Of a DNA stretch of 64,000 nt, positions 55,004 through 64,000 are shown piece after piece. Under the pieces are notes generated by a model that was not told the DNA's origin, did no database searches, and saw nothing but the letters and a program-made list of their open reading frames with translations. The position numbers and the translations under genes are program-made. The DNA is from Vicinamibacteria bacterium. GTDB lineage: Bacteria > Acidobacteriota > Vicinamibacteria > Fen-336. Position 1 is the first letter of the stretch. Each line of letters opens with the position of its first letter. The stretch is from positions 1 through 64,000 of the forward strand of contig DATMML010000086.1 in assembly GCA_035570235.1 (NCBI GenBank), read 5' to 3'.

Positions 55004-55981
55004 ATGACTCTCGCATTTCCGGTGGCCCGTAACGACAAGGTCCCGGGGGGGCCGCAGACGGCTTCCCCTCCCGTCGACGATCGCCCGCTCCTCGACGCTT
55101 ATTCAGATGCCGTCACGCGCGCGGTGGAGGCGGTGGCATCCTCGGTGGTCAACCTTGAAGTCGGGCGTGGAGGCGGCTCCGGATTCTTGCTCACCCCGGA
55201 CGGGTTTGCCTTGACCAACAGCCATGTCGTGCAGGGGTCGCGGTCGGTCCGGGTCCGCCTCTCCGACGGGCACTCCTTGCCCGCGAGCGTGATTGGCGAC
55301 GATCCCGACACCGATTTGGCCGTGGTTCGGTTCGACCCTCCTGGCCTTCTCCCGGTGCGGCTCGGTGACTCGCGCGCCCTCCGCGTGGGTCAGCTCGTGG
55401 TGGCCATCGGCAACCCCTACGGCTTTCAGTGCTCGGTGACCACAGGGGTGGTGAGCGCGCTCGGTCGCTCCCTGCGCGCGCAGTCGGGCCGGCTGATGGA
55501 CAACCTCATCCAGACCGACGCCGCCCTGAACCCCGGCAATTCCGGGGGCCCGCTCGTTTCCTCGCGGGGCGAGGTCATCGGCGTCAACACCGCCGTCATC
55601 CTGCCCGCCCAGGGGATTTGTTTCGCCATTCCCATCCATACCGCGCAGTTCGTGGCCGGTCGGCTCATCAAGGACGGAAAGATCCGCCGGGGCCACTTGG
55701 GCCTCGGCGGGCAGACCGTTCCCCTCCCGCGCAGCGTGGTCCGCGCCCAGGCCCTGGAGGCGGAGACCGGCGTGCTCGTGATCTCGGTGGAACCTCGGAG
55801 CCCGGCCGCGGCGGCGGGGGTCGCGGCGGGAGACGTGATCGTGGGCTTCGCCGGCCACAGCGTGGCCGGCGTCGATGACTTGCAGCGGGTGCTCGCGGAT
55901 GGGCCGGTGGGGACGAGCGCGCGTCTTACCTTGCTGCGGAAGGCGGAGAAGAGGACCCTGGAGGTTGTGCCCCGGGAGTGA
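55004..55981 (+). CDS. HtrA/DegP-like serine protease with PDZ domain
   Basis: A 325-residue protein of the S1C type. The catalytic triad is visible: histidine in LTNSHVV, aspartate in DPDTDLAVV and serine in NPGNSGGPL. A PDZ domain (about residues 235-320) follows. There is no signal peptide or membrane anchor from the ATG at 55004 (GGGGAGG 7 bases upstream), unlike most HtrA proteins, so a cytoplasmic location is likely; a TTG at 54980 adds eight residues and does not change this. Function probably quality control of soluble proteins. Confidence 0.91.
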   Translation: MTLAFPVARNDKVPGGPQTASPPVDDRPLLDAYSDAVTRAVEAVASSVVNLEVGRGGGSGFLLTPDGFALTNSHVVQGSRSVRVRLSDGHSLPASVIGDDPDTDLAVVRFDPPGLLPVRLGDSRALRVGQLVVAIGNPYGFQCSVTTGVVSALGRSLRAQSGRLMDNLIQTDAALNPGNSGGPLVSSRGEVIGVNTAVILPAQGICFAIPIHTAQFVAGRLIKDGKIRRGHLGLGGQTVPLPRSVVRAQALEAETGVLVISVEPRSPAAAAGVAAGDVIVGFAGHSVAGVDDLQRVLADGPVGTSARLTLLRKAEKRTLEVVPRE

Positions 55982-55990
55982 CCCTCCTGG

Positions 55991-57238
55991 TCAGGCCGGG
56001 GGCAGCGGCCCCTGGCCCAGCCGCGCCAGCACTCGATCCGCGTAGTCGATGACCTCCCGGACGTAGGCCCGCTTCTCCAGGTAGGTTCCCGGGAAAAAGC
56101 TGCGCTTGAACCCGTATATGAGCATGTCCCGGATCTCGCGCGGGCTGAGGGCGAAAGCCTCGATGGCGCGGATGATCTCGCTGGTCACGGTGGTGTGCGA
56201 GACGAGGCGGTTGTCCGTGCAGAATGTGGTCGAGAGCCGACGGCGGCGCATCTCCCCAAAGGGATGCTTGCGCAGGTCGGTGGCGAGCTCCGGCACGGTC
56301 TGCTGGTTAGAGGTGAGGCAGACCTCGATGGTGATGCGCTTGTCGGCGATGAACTCCGCCAGGGCTTCCACATAGGCCCTGCGGTCCGTGATGCGGGGGT
56401 CGCGGATCTTGGTCTCGTCGAAGAGCCAGGTGCCGTGGCCCACCCGGTCCGCATGAAGGTCTCCGATGGCTTGGAAAATGGACTCCGGCCCGTAGTCCTC
56501 CCCGGCATGAACCGTCTTGCCCAGGAAAGCCTCGTGCGCGACCTGATAGGCCAGGCGGTGGCCCTCCGCGGGGTAGCCCTTCTCCTGGCCGGCCAGGTCG
56601 ATCCCCACCACCAAGAGCCCCTCCTCGTGGCGCAGGCGGGCGGCCGCACGGGCCACCTCCATGCTGGCCGCGGCGTAGACCTCGGACGGGGGCGCCTCGG
56701 GAAGGGCCTTGAGAAAGCGGTCGTAGCCAGCCGAGAACTCGGAGCGGAAGAAGCGCAGGGCACAGAGGATCATCCCCGCCACGAAGCGCGGCTCCGCGCC
56801 CGAGGTCACTTCCGGCCGGGCGTTGAACTGGGCCGCCGCCCGCCGCAAACCCCGGTCCACGGCCCGCACCACGTCCGCCACCTCTAGGCCCGGCCGGGCG
56901 TGGAGCTGCGGGGCGAAGCGGACCTCGAGGTAGCGAACGCCTTCCGCCTGGCAGTCCTCCGCCAACTCGAAGGCTACCCGCTCCAGGGCCTCGGCATCTT
57001 GAAGCACGGCCACCGTGTACCGGAACCCTTCCAGGTACTCCTGAAGATCGCGGTAGCGCGCTCGAAACACGAGCGCCTTGAGCCCCTCCGGGGTCTCGGA
57101 AGGAAGGGGGACGCGCGCTCTCCCGGCCAGATCGATCAGAGTCGAGAGGCGGATCGATCCGTCCAAATGAACATGCAGGTCCGTCTTGGGGAGCAGGGGG
57201 ACGATGTCGGTCAGCGGCAAGGATTTCTTATCGCCCAC
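55991..57238 (-). CDS. Adenosine deaminase family protein
   Basis: A 415-residue amidohydrolase of the adenosine/AMP deaminase family. Metal ligands HVH (about 22-24, in DLHVHLDGS), the HAGED segment with substrate/zinc histidine and catalytic glutamate, RVGHGTWL, SNQQT and CTDNRL are all seen in order, so a zinc deaminase of purine nucleosides or a close analogue is likely. The CTDN replaces the more common TDDP, seen in ADA-like subgroups. It converges on the protease gene, with a 9-base gap. Confidence 0.9.
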   Translation of the reverse strand: MGDKKSLPLTDIVPLLPKTDLHVHLDGSIRLSTLIDLAGRARVPLPSETPEGLKALVFRARYRDLQEYLEGFRYTVAVLQDAEALERVAFELAEDCQAEGVRYLEVRFAPQLHARPGLEVADVVRAVDRGLRRAAAQFNARPEVTSGAEPRFVAGMILCALRFFRSEFSAGYDRFLKALPEAPPSEVYAAASMEVARAAARLRHEEGLLVVGIDLAGQEKGYPAEGHRLAYQVAHEAFLGKTVHAGEDYGPESIFQAIGDLHADRVGHGTWLFDETKIRDPRITDRRAYVEALAEFIADKRITIEVCLTSNQQTVPELATDLRKHPFGEMRRRRLSTTFCTDNRLVSHTTVTSEIIRAIEAFALSPREIRDMLIYGFKRSFFPGTYLEKRAYVREVIDYADRVLARLGQGPLPPA

Positions 57239-57463
57239 GTGAGTGCCACGAACTATAGTAGCGGAGGCCTCCTTCCAGCAAGGTCGCCCCGTCCTCTGGG
57301 TTTCGCGGGGCCTTCCCCCAAAGGGCCCCGTTCGCTTCTACGCTCCTCCGGCGGGCGATCGGCCTTTGGGCGGATCGGGAGGGGTCGTGGGCCTCGGCCG
57401 AAAGGCGGAGGGCTACGCATCCGTGCTCTGGCCGCGGACGAGCCCGCGGTGGGCGGTCCTGGC

Positions 57464-58849
57464 TCAGTCCAATTCCAGGTAACGAATGCGCTTGTTGATG
57501 TCGGTGTTGACGGAGTGGTAGGGGCGGAAGAGACTGCCCGCGTCGAAAATGCTTTCGCGCAGGTGCTCCACATCTGCGTGGCCGATCGCGTTGGTGAAGA
57601 TGGGCAACAGGTATTCGATGCCGGTGCGAGAAGGCCGCATCAGCTCCGCGTCGTAGAAAGACGGATGCATGTTGCGGGGGTGGATGATGCCCCAGCGGTC
57701 GCGGAAGGCGTTCCCGTCGTAGCTCTCCACGTGGAAGCCCTTGCCCCGGCTCCATTGGAGGATGGAAACGGCGTTGTTTTGCCCTTCCAAGAGCATGTCC
57801 ACAGCCTTGCCCCCGAGCTGGGCGGCGTAGAAGCGGTCGAAGAGGATGGGCCGGCCGCCCCGCTGGGTATGGCCCACCTTCCTCGTGAAGATCGCTGCTT
57901 TGGCGGATTCGGCCCGTCGGTAGTTCTGGAAGTAGGCGTCCCCGAAGTGATCGACGAGGAGCTGGCAAAGCGCCTCCGCGGCGCCGGTGAGGATCACGTT
58001 GCCGGCGGGGTCATGGGAGATCTGCTTGTCCCCCAGTCCCTGCCCGCTCTCGTCCACGATCCCCTCCCCGCAGACGATGACCACGTTTTTCTGCAGCTCG
58101 TAGAGCTCCCGCACCCGCGCCACTAGCCTGTCCACGTTGACGGGGTGTTCGGGTACGAGGACGATGTCGGGCTGGCCGTAGGCGGTGCCGAGGGCGATGT
58201 AGCCCGATTGGCGGCCCATCACCTCAACGATCGCGATCCGACGGTGGCTCTCCGCGGTGGTGCGGACACGCTGCACGCCCTCCACGGAGACGAAAACCGA
58301 CGTGGCGTAGCCGGGGGTCGCGTAGTTGACGATCTGTTCCAGGTCGAAAGCGGTGCGGGACTGCGTCTTCTCGTAGCGGTAGCCGGGGGATTCGGGGGTG
58401 GGGATGCGCACCCACTCGTCGGGCTCGTTGCGATGGTTGAGGCCGAGGTCGTTGTCGATGGTCTTGGGGGCGAGCACGGTGGGGAAGAGCTCGGCGAAGG
58501 GCTGGAGACCGTTCAAGGTCCCGTCCCCGCCCACGCAGATGAGCCCCTCGATCTTGAGGAGGGAGAGCCGCTCCGCGATCTGGAGCATCGACTCCTTGTC
58601 GTTGGCGTCTACGTAGGCCCGTGAGGCCCCGATAATCGTCCCTCCCCGGGTGGCGTCCAGCTCCGGGATCTCCGTGAAGAGCGGGTTCAGGTGGACGTGG
58701 GGAACGTGGGCGTTGAGTAGGCTGCGGAAGCCCTTGATGAAGCCGTAGACCTCGACCCGCCTCCGGTTCGCCCTGACCACCGCTCCCTGGATGGTGGCAT
58801 TGAGGGCGGGGGTGTCTCCCCCCGCGGTCAGGATCCCGATCCGCCTCAT
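57464..58849 (-). CDS. pfkA: 6-phosphofructokinase
   Basis: A 461-residue PFK of the long (group II/III) type. The start is GILTAGGDTPALNATIQG; the donor-binding loop is CVGGDGTLNGLQPFA and the catalytic block is PKTIDNDLG, later FGDAYFQNYRRAE and KVGHTQRGGRP. The glycine in GGDGT is the ATP-type residue, while the lysine in PKTIDND is the pyrophosphate-type residue, so donor specificity is ambiguous. It phosphorylates fructose 6-phosphate in glycolysis. ATG start. About 225 bases separate it from the deaminase start. Confidence 0.9.
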   Translation of the reverse strand: MRRIGILTAGGDTPALNATIQGAVVRANRRRVEVYGFIKGFRSLLNAHVPHVHLNPLFTEIPELDATRGGTIIGASRAYVDANDKESMLQIAERLSLLKIEGLICVGGDGTLNGLQPFAELFPTVLAPKTIDNDLGLNHRNEPDEWVRIPTPESPGYRYEKTQSRTAFDLEQIVNYATPGYATSVFVSVEGVQRVRTTAESHRRIAIVEVMGRQSGYIALGTAYGQPDIVLVPEHPVNVDRLVARVRELYELQKNVVIVCGEGIVDESGQGLGDKQISHDPAGNVILTGAAEALCQLLVDHFGDAYFQNYRRAESAKAAIFTRKVGHTQRGGRPILFDRFYAAQLGGKAVDMLLEGQNNAVSILQWSRGKGFHVESYDGNAFRDRWGIIHPRNMHPSFYDAELMRPSRTGIEYLLPIFTNAIGHADVEHLRESIFDAGSLFRPYHSVNTDINKRIRYLELD

Positions 58850-58901
58850 GCTCGCTCCTCGGTTCTCGCTCGGATCACGATACGACCCCGCCTCTTCCGC
58901 G

Positions 58902-59567
58902 TCAACGAAGCGAGGGACCTCGGACCACGAAGCGCAGGGTCAGCCCGACCACGGCCACCGAGACCGCGGTCCAGAGAAGACCCCAGAACAGGGGAGGAAG
59001 GCCGGTGAGGAGGGCCAAGGCGCTGGCATCGCTGCCGGGGACGGTGCGCGTCAACACATCCGAGCCCACATCTACCACCGCGTAGAGGCAGCTCACCACG
59101 CCCATGGCAGTGAGGAGGACATCGGAAACGGCGCGGGGCAGTTTCCCGGCGACCAGCAGCAAGCCCGCCCCCGTCGCGAGGCCGTAAACGAGGCCGAAGG
59201 CGGAGCGCACGTATACCAGCGTCACCACCAGGGTGAAGGCACCGATGACCCCCACGATCTCCCGGCTCCGACGCGTGCGGGTTGCGAGCACGAGGAGCAG
59301 GGCCCCCCAGACCAGGCTGCCCAGGTAGCCCGCGTTAAGGATAAGGAAGCGCGACCCGCCTTCGGTGACGCAGACCCCTCCCTCGTCGAAAGTGAGGCCG
59401 ATGGCGCGGATGGACCCCCCGCTGGCCAGGGCGGCCAGCCCGTGCGAGATCTCGTGGAGGAACACCACGAAGATCTTCAGGGGATAGACTAGGAAGGAAG
59501 ACCAGCCGGCCACGGTCAGGAGGGCCACGAGGAGGGGAAGGATGATCCGGCGCAGGGCGGAAGTCAC
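58902..59567 (-). CDS. M50-like membrane metalloprotease
   Basis: A 221-residue polytopic membrane protein started at GTG 59567, which overlaps the yjbQ stop. The zinc-binding HEISHG motif sits in the first helix region (about residues 31-36), and about six hydrophobic helices follow. This fits the M50B-type family of small membrane proteins with a site-2-protease-like HExxH. The second metal ligand is not obvious by eye, so activity is uncertain. Confidence 0.78.
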   Translation of the reverse strand: MTSALRRIILPLLVALLTVAGWSSFLVYPLKIFVVFLHEISHGLAALASGGSIRAIGLTFDEGGVCVTEGGSRFLILNAGYLGSLVWGALLLVLATRTRRSREIVGVIGAFTLVVTLVYVRSAFGLVYGLATGAGLLLVAGKLPRAVSDVLLTAMGVVSCLYAVVDVGSDVLTRTVPGSDASALALLTGLPPLFWGLLWTAVSVAVVGLTLRFVVRGPSLR

Positions 59568-59995
59568 CGGGGAGCGGCTTCGCCCGAGAGCTGCACCACC
59601 ACCTCGCGCCGCCGTGGCCGGTTGTCGAAGTCGACGAGTACGATCTGCTGCCAGGTCCCGAGCAGCAGTCGCCCCTCGCGGAAGGGGACGGTGAGGGAAG
59701 GGCCGAGGAGGCTTGCCCGCACATGGGAATGGCCATTCCCATCGTGCCAAGCGGCCTCGTGCGCGTAAGCGATCCCCCGCGGCGCGATTCGCTCGAAAGC
59801 GGCGGGTAGGTCTTTGAGCAGGCCCGCCTCGTACTCGAGAGTGGTGACCCCGGCCGTGGATCCGGAGACGAACACCAAGGCCTGACCGTGGTCAAAACCG
59901 TGGCGGGAGACCACGGCCTGAACCTCGTCCGTCAGGTCTAGGATTTCCGCGTCCCCCCGTGTGGACACGGCCACGGTGTCGGTCACGATCGTCAT
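59564..59995 (-). CDS. yjbQ: YjbQ family protein (UPF0047, secondary thiamine-phosphate synthase-like)
   Basis: A 143-residue protein of the YjbQ family: ILDLTDEVQAVV, VFVSGSTAGVTTLEYE, AWHDGNGHSHVRASLLGPSLTVPFREG and QIVLVDFDNRPRRREVVVQL. The family folds as a trimeric beta protein; some members show weak thiamine-phosphate synthase activity in vivo. ATG start. It overlaps the downstream membrane protease gene by 4 bases and is divergent from the OsmC gene. Confidence 0.92.
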   Translation of the reverse strand: MTIVTDTVAVSTRGDAEILDLTDEVQAVVSRHGFDHGQALVFVSGSTAGVTTLEYEAGLLKDLPAAFERIAPRGIAYAHEAAWHDGNGHSHVRASLLGPSLTVPFREGRLLLGTWQQIVLVDFDNRPRRREVVVQLSGEAAPR

Positions 59996-60095
59996 CAGGA
60001 AAAGGCTAACGCAGCCGGACCCGCAAGGCCAGCGGGGACTCTGTGAGAGAATTCGGGGGAGCGTGTGGGCGGACCCCCACTAGGAGGAGGGATTG

Positions 60096-60521
60096 ATGAA
60101 ACGGAAAGCATCCGCGGTTTGGCAGGGCGGTCTGAAGGACGGCAAGGGGACGATCAGTTCGGATAGCGGCGTGCTCGCGAAGACGCCCTACTCCTTTAGC
60201 ACGCGTTTCGAAGACGGCGTAGGGACCAATCCGGAGGAGCTCATCGCCGCCGCCCACGCCGGCTGCTTCTCGATGGCGCTGTCGGGGCAAATGGGAGGGG
60301 CCGGGCTGACGGTGGGGGAGATCCGCACCACCGCCACCCTCAGCATGGACAAGCTGGAGGCGGGCTGGACAATCACGGCCATCCACCTCGACGTGGCGGT
60401 CAAGAGCCCGGGTGCCAAGGCGGATGCCTTCGCGAAGGCGGCTGAGAATGCCAAGGCAGGTTGCCCCGTCTCTCGGTTGCTGAACGCCAAGATCACGATG
60501 AACGCGAGGCTCGAAGACTGA
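60096..60521 (+). CDS. OsmC/Ohr family peroxiredoxin-like protein
   Basis: A 141-residue protein started at ATG 60096 (GGAGGAGGG upstream). The two redox cysteines of the family are in HAGCFSMAL and AGCPVSRLL, and [14 protein letters not shown] is highly typical of OsmC. It would reduce organic hydroperoxides and be induced under osmotic or oxidative stress in relatives. A small secreted-protein gene follows after 5 bases. Confidence 0.93.
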   Translation: MKRKASAVWQGGLKDGKGTISSDSGVLAKTPYSFSTRFEDGVGTNPEELIAAAHAGCFSMALSGQMGGAGLTVGEIRTTATLSMDKLEAGWTITAIHLDVAVKSPGAKADAFAKAAENAKAGCPVSRLLNAKITMNARLED

Positions 60522-60526
60522 GACGG

Positions 60527-61582
60527 ATGCGGCGGTTGTTAGCGCTGTTCTTAGTCCTGCTCGCGAGCGAAGTGCCGGCCCAAGCCCCGGCGTCGGCGGA
60601 CCCTGATCTGGCGGGGGGCGTCCAAAAAGTGAAGGAGGGCCGGCTCGAGGCGGGCGTTCAGGCCCTGGACGCCTACCTCCGTCGAACGGCGGGGCAGCCG
60701 GGCCTGGCCCGGGAACGGGCCCAGGCCTACGTTTACCTGGGTGTTTCCTATCTGGGCCTGAATCAGGAGCCCGCGGCCAAGGCGGAGTTCGCCCAGGCCC
60801 TCGCCCAGTCCCCGGACCTCAGCCTGAACCCCGGAGAGTTCCCTCCCAACGTGGTGCGTGTCTTCGAGATGGCGCGGCGAGAGAGCCTCTTTAGAGCGAC
60901 GGCTCCGCCGCGGGCTTCGAGTGGCGGCTCCCACACGACCCCCCTGCTGATCGGGGCCGGTCTGGCCCTGGCCGGGGGCGCGGTGGCCATCGTCGAGCAC
61001 AACAAGCACGGGGCCTCTCCCAACCTGCCCCCCACCGCCAGCTTCACGATCAGCCCGGCCGGGCAGGCCATTGCCGGTGTGACCGTCATGGCTTTCGTGG
61101 CCACGGCCAGCGATCCTGACCACGATCCCCTCACTTACACCTGGGATTTCGGGGACGGAGTCACGGCCTCCAACTCCACTCCCACCCACATCTATCGCTC
61201 CGAGGGGACCTTCCCCGTAGCTCTCACCGTCGCCGATAACCGGGGGGCTTCGGTGGCGGCGACGGGGGTCGTGGCCGCGAGGGGTCTAAGCGGTCGCTGG
61301 TTGCTCTCCCAGGGGGGTGGCCTCTTCTACGAGCGTGGCTACGACATCGTCCAGAACGGGTCCCAGCTTGCAGGCCGGCCATTCAGCGTGCCGGACAAGG
61401 GCTGCCTAGGCGACCTGACCGGCCTGGTGACTGATCCCCGCACCCTGACCTTCCAGTTCGTGGGGTGCGACAACCTATTGGTGGTGGTCAGCGGCACGGT
61501 GGCCCCCGACCTCATCTCCGTGACGGGGACCTACACCCACCCCTCGGGCCCCCCCCTGCCCATGAGCCTCACCCGGCAGTAG
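60527..61582 (+). CDS. Exported TPR-like/PKD-domain protein
   Basis: A 351-residue protein with a signal peptide ([20 protein letters not shown]), a TPR-like helical region (26-115), a hydrophobic segment at 139-155, a PKD domain (about 168-250 with the typical WDFGDG and [15 protein letters not shown]) and a C-terminal beta domain to residue 351. It is probably periplasmic or outer-surface, with the PKD domain for protein or glycan contact. ATG is placed at 60527 because the longer frame reaches into osmC. Confidence 0.78.
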   Translation: MRRLLALFLVLLASEVPAQAPASADPDLAGGVQKVKEGRLEAGVQALDAYLRRTAGQPGLARERAQAYVYLGVSYLGLNQEPAAKAEFAQALAQSPDLSLNPGEFPPNVVRVFEMARRESLFRATAPPRASSGGSHTTPLLIGAGLALAGGAVAIVEHNKHGASPNLPPTASFTISPAGQAIAGVTVMAFVATASDPDHDPLTYTWDFGDGVTASNSTPTHIYRSEGTFPVALTVADNRGASVAATGVVAARGLSGRWLLSQGGGLFYERGYDIVQNGSQLAGRPFSVPDKGCLGDLTGLVTDPRTLTFQFVGCDNLLVVVSGTVAPDLISVTGTYTHPSGPPLPMSLTRQ

Positions 61583-61589
61583 CCCGGAC

Positions 61590-61629
61590 GGATCGCCGCT
61601 CCGGGATTGATCGCGAGCGGAGGCGATCC
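61590..61629. terminator. Hairpin between convergent genes
   Basis: GGATCGCC (61590-61597) and GGCGATCC (61622-61629) form a perfect 8-base stem with a nested GCTC/GAGC inside the loop, followed by a pyrimidine-rich CTTCCCTTCT. It lies between the PKD-protein gene (ends 61582) and the convergent kinase gene (ends 61657) and could terminate both. Confidence 0.6.
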
Positions 61630-61656
61630 CTTCCCTTCTAACCCGTCGCCCTGGCC

Positions 61657-63117
<1,461 letters not shown>

Positions 63118-63222
63118 CTTGGGACGGGCTCGATTCGCCGGGGCACGCGCCATAGTAGCCCAGGAGTAGCCCTAGGCAGCCCCGATGAGGGTCGGGGGCG
63201 AAGATGGGGCAGCGCAGTTGGC

Positions 63223-64000
63223 TCAGATCCACCGGAAGAGCGCGCGTCCCAATATTTTGAGGGTCAGCAGCTCCAGGCGTCCGTTCTGCGCCTCGTACTT
63301 GCGATAAATCGTCCGGAACACCTCGGCCGCTTCCGTAGCCCTGAGGGTAGTCATCAACGAGGGGGCGCCCGTTCGATAATGGACTACGGTGCGATCGATG
63401 TACCGCCACCCAAACCGCCGGATAGCACGCACGTAGAACTCGCGGTCCTCGAAGGGCGTACAGTCGGGGTCGAACCCCCCGATTTGCGCGATGTGATCTC
63501 GCCGGATCATACAGGCGGAGCAGTTCAGCACCGGATTGCAGAAGAGCATGCTCGCCAGCAGCAGCCGCCAAGACCCCAACCCGGCGCACAACCTGGCCCG
63601 CCGCCTGGATTCCGCGAACACCCGCTGATTGTGCCGGAGGTCCTCGGGATCGTCGCCGAAGGGCTCGATGCGGCCGAAGGCCACGCCTGCCTCGGGGTGG
63701 GCCTCGAGCTCCGCGGTGAGAGCGGCGTAGGCGCCCTCCGCGACGTGATCGTCGTCATCGAGGAAATGCACGAACCGGCCCCTAGCCAGCGGCCAGCCCG
63801 CATTGCGGACCAGGGCCGGGTTGCCGCCCGAGGGTTTCTTCATTGGCACGAACGTGACGCGGGGATCGGCGATCCGGGCGACCACGTCTTGAGCGGACCG
63901 CTCGGGGCTGTCATCGACGACGATGCTCTCTACCGTGACCAAGCGTTGAGCGAGCGCGCTGCTCAGGGCCTCCGCCAGCTGCCGAGGCCGCCTAAACGTC
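63223..64000 (-). CDS. Family 2 glycosyltransferase (start beyond window)
   Basis: A GT-A glycosyltransferase whose start lies outside the window: upstream of the ATG-like position the frame stays open through TFRRPRQLAEAL to the window edge. Visible motifs are SIVVDDSPE near the nucleotide-binding strand, NAGWPLARGRFVHFLDDDD (metal-binding DDDD), and CDREFYVRAI-like region as FEDREFYVRAIRRFG. About 259 residues are seen. It would add a sugar to a glycan, lipid or protein; neighbours give no hint. It converges on nothing; the kinase gene follows on the same strand. Confidence 0.86.
   Translation of the reverse strand, partial: TFRRPRQLAEALSSALAQRLVTVESIVVDDSPERSAQDVVARIADPRVTFVPMKKPSGGNPALVRNAGWPLARGRFVHFLDDDDHVAEGAYAALTAELEAHPEAGVAFGRIEPFGDDPEDLRHNQRVFAESRRRARLCAGLGSWRLLLASMLFCNPVLNCSACMIRRDHIAQIGGFDPDCTPFEDREFYVRAIRRFGWRYIDRTVVHYRTGAPSLMTTLRATEAAEVFRTIYRKYEAQNGRLELLTLKILGRALFRWI

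Overview
The window reads as chromosome from a high-GC, free-living, didermal soil-type bacterium. An Acidobacteriota-like origin fits the mix of eukaryotic-type Ser/Thr kinases, large secreted BNR/beta-helix proteins, Lhr helicase, rhamnose use and glucosylglycerate-type solutes, but this is inference from gene content only. Both ends cut genes: a LivH permease at the left edge and a family 2 glycosyltransferase at the right edge.

Layout. 0-3.2 kb: branched-chain amino-acid ABC importer livHMGF. 3.4-5.1 kb: a DUF4118 membrane sensor-like protein and the fluoride exporter pair fluC/DUF190. 5.4-9.5 kb: a tightly overlapping minus-strand operon for a phosphoglycerate-derived compatible solute (GpgS-like synthase, HAD phosphatase, a second glycosyltransferase) ending in an MscS-type transmembrane-helix protein. 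9.7-18.4 kb: SpoIIE-type phosphatase, Lhr helicase, a 50-residue membrane protein, a lipocalin-like protein, an acetyltransferase and a Ser/Thr kinase fused to a BRCT domain. 18.6-30.5 kb: secreted proteins, namely a sortilin/BNR-repeat protein, a GH16 enzyme whose catalytic domain sits inside a split carbohydrate-binding domain, and an M20 peptidase with a barrel-like C-terminus between two paralogous small secreted proteins. 30.6-32.1 kb: a MocR/GabR-type regulator whose PLP-binding lysine is arginine. 32.5-42.4 kb: a complete L-rhamnose operon (aldolase/dehydrogenase fusion, isomerase, kinase, mutarotase, ABC importer).

42.7-51.9 kb is the accessory segment: a lower-GC polysaccharide-lyase-like gene, IS21-family relics, a crotonase, a HigBA-type toxin-antitoxin pair and, most notably, what I read as a decayed chromosomal integron. 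It has minus-strand gene cassettes followed by attC-like imperfect palindromes with the expected unpaired bases, two near-identical 176-bp leader repeats each just upstream of a cassette gene, and a frameshifted IntI-like recombinase remnant, bounded by a tRNA-Lys gene.

52-64 kb returns to ordinary chromosome: Mut7-C protein, SGNH hydrolase with HEAT repeats, thioesterase, HtrA-like protease, adenosine deaminase-like enzyme, phosphofructokinase, M50-like membrane protease, YjbQ, OsmC, PKD protein, a membrane Ser/Thr kinase and a glycosyltransferase.

All assignments rest on reading motifs and translations by eye; no database search was run.
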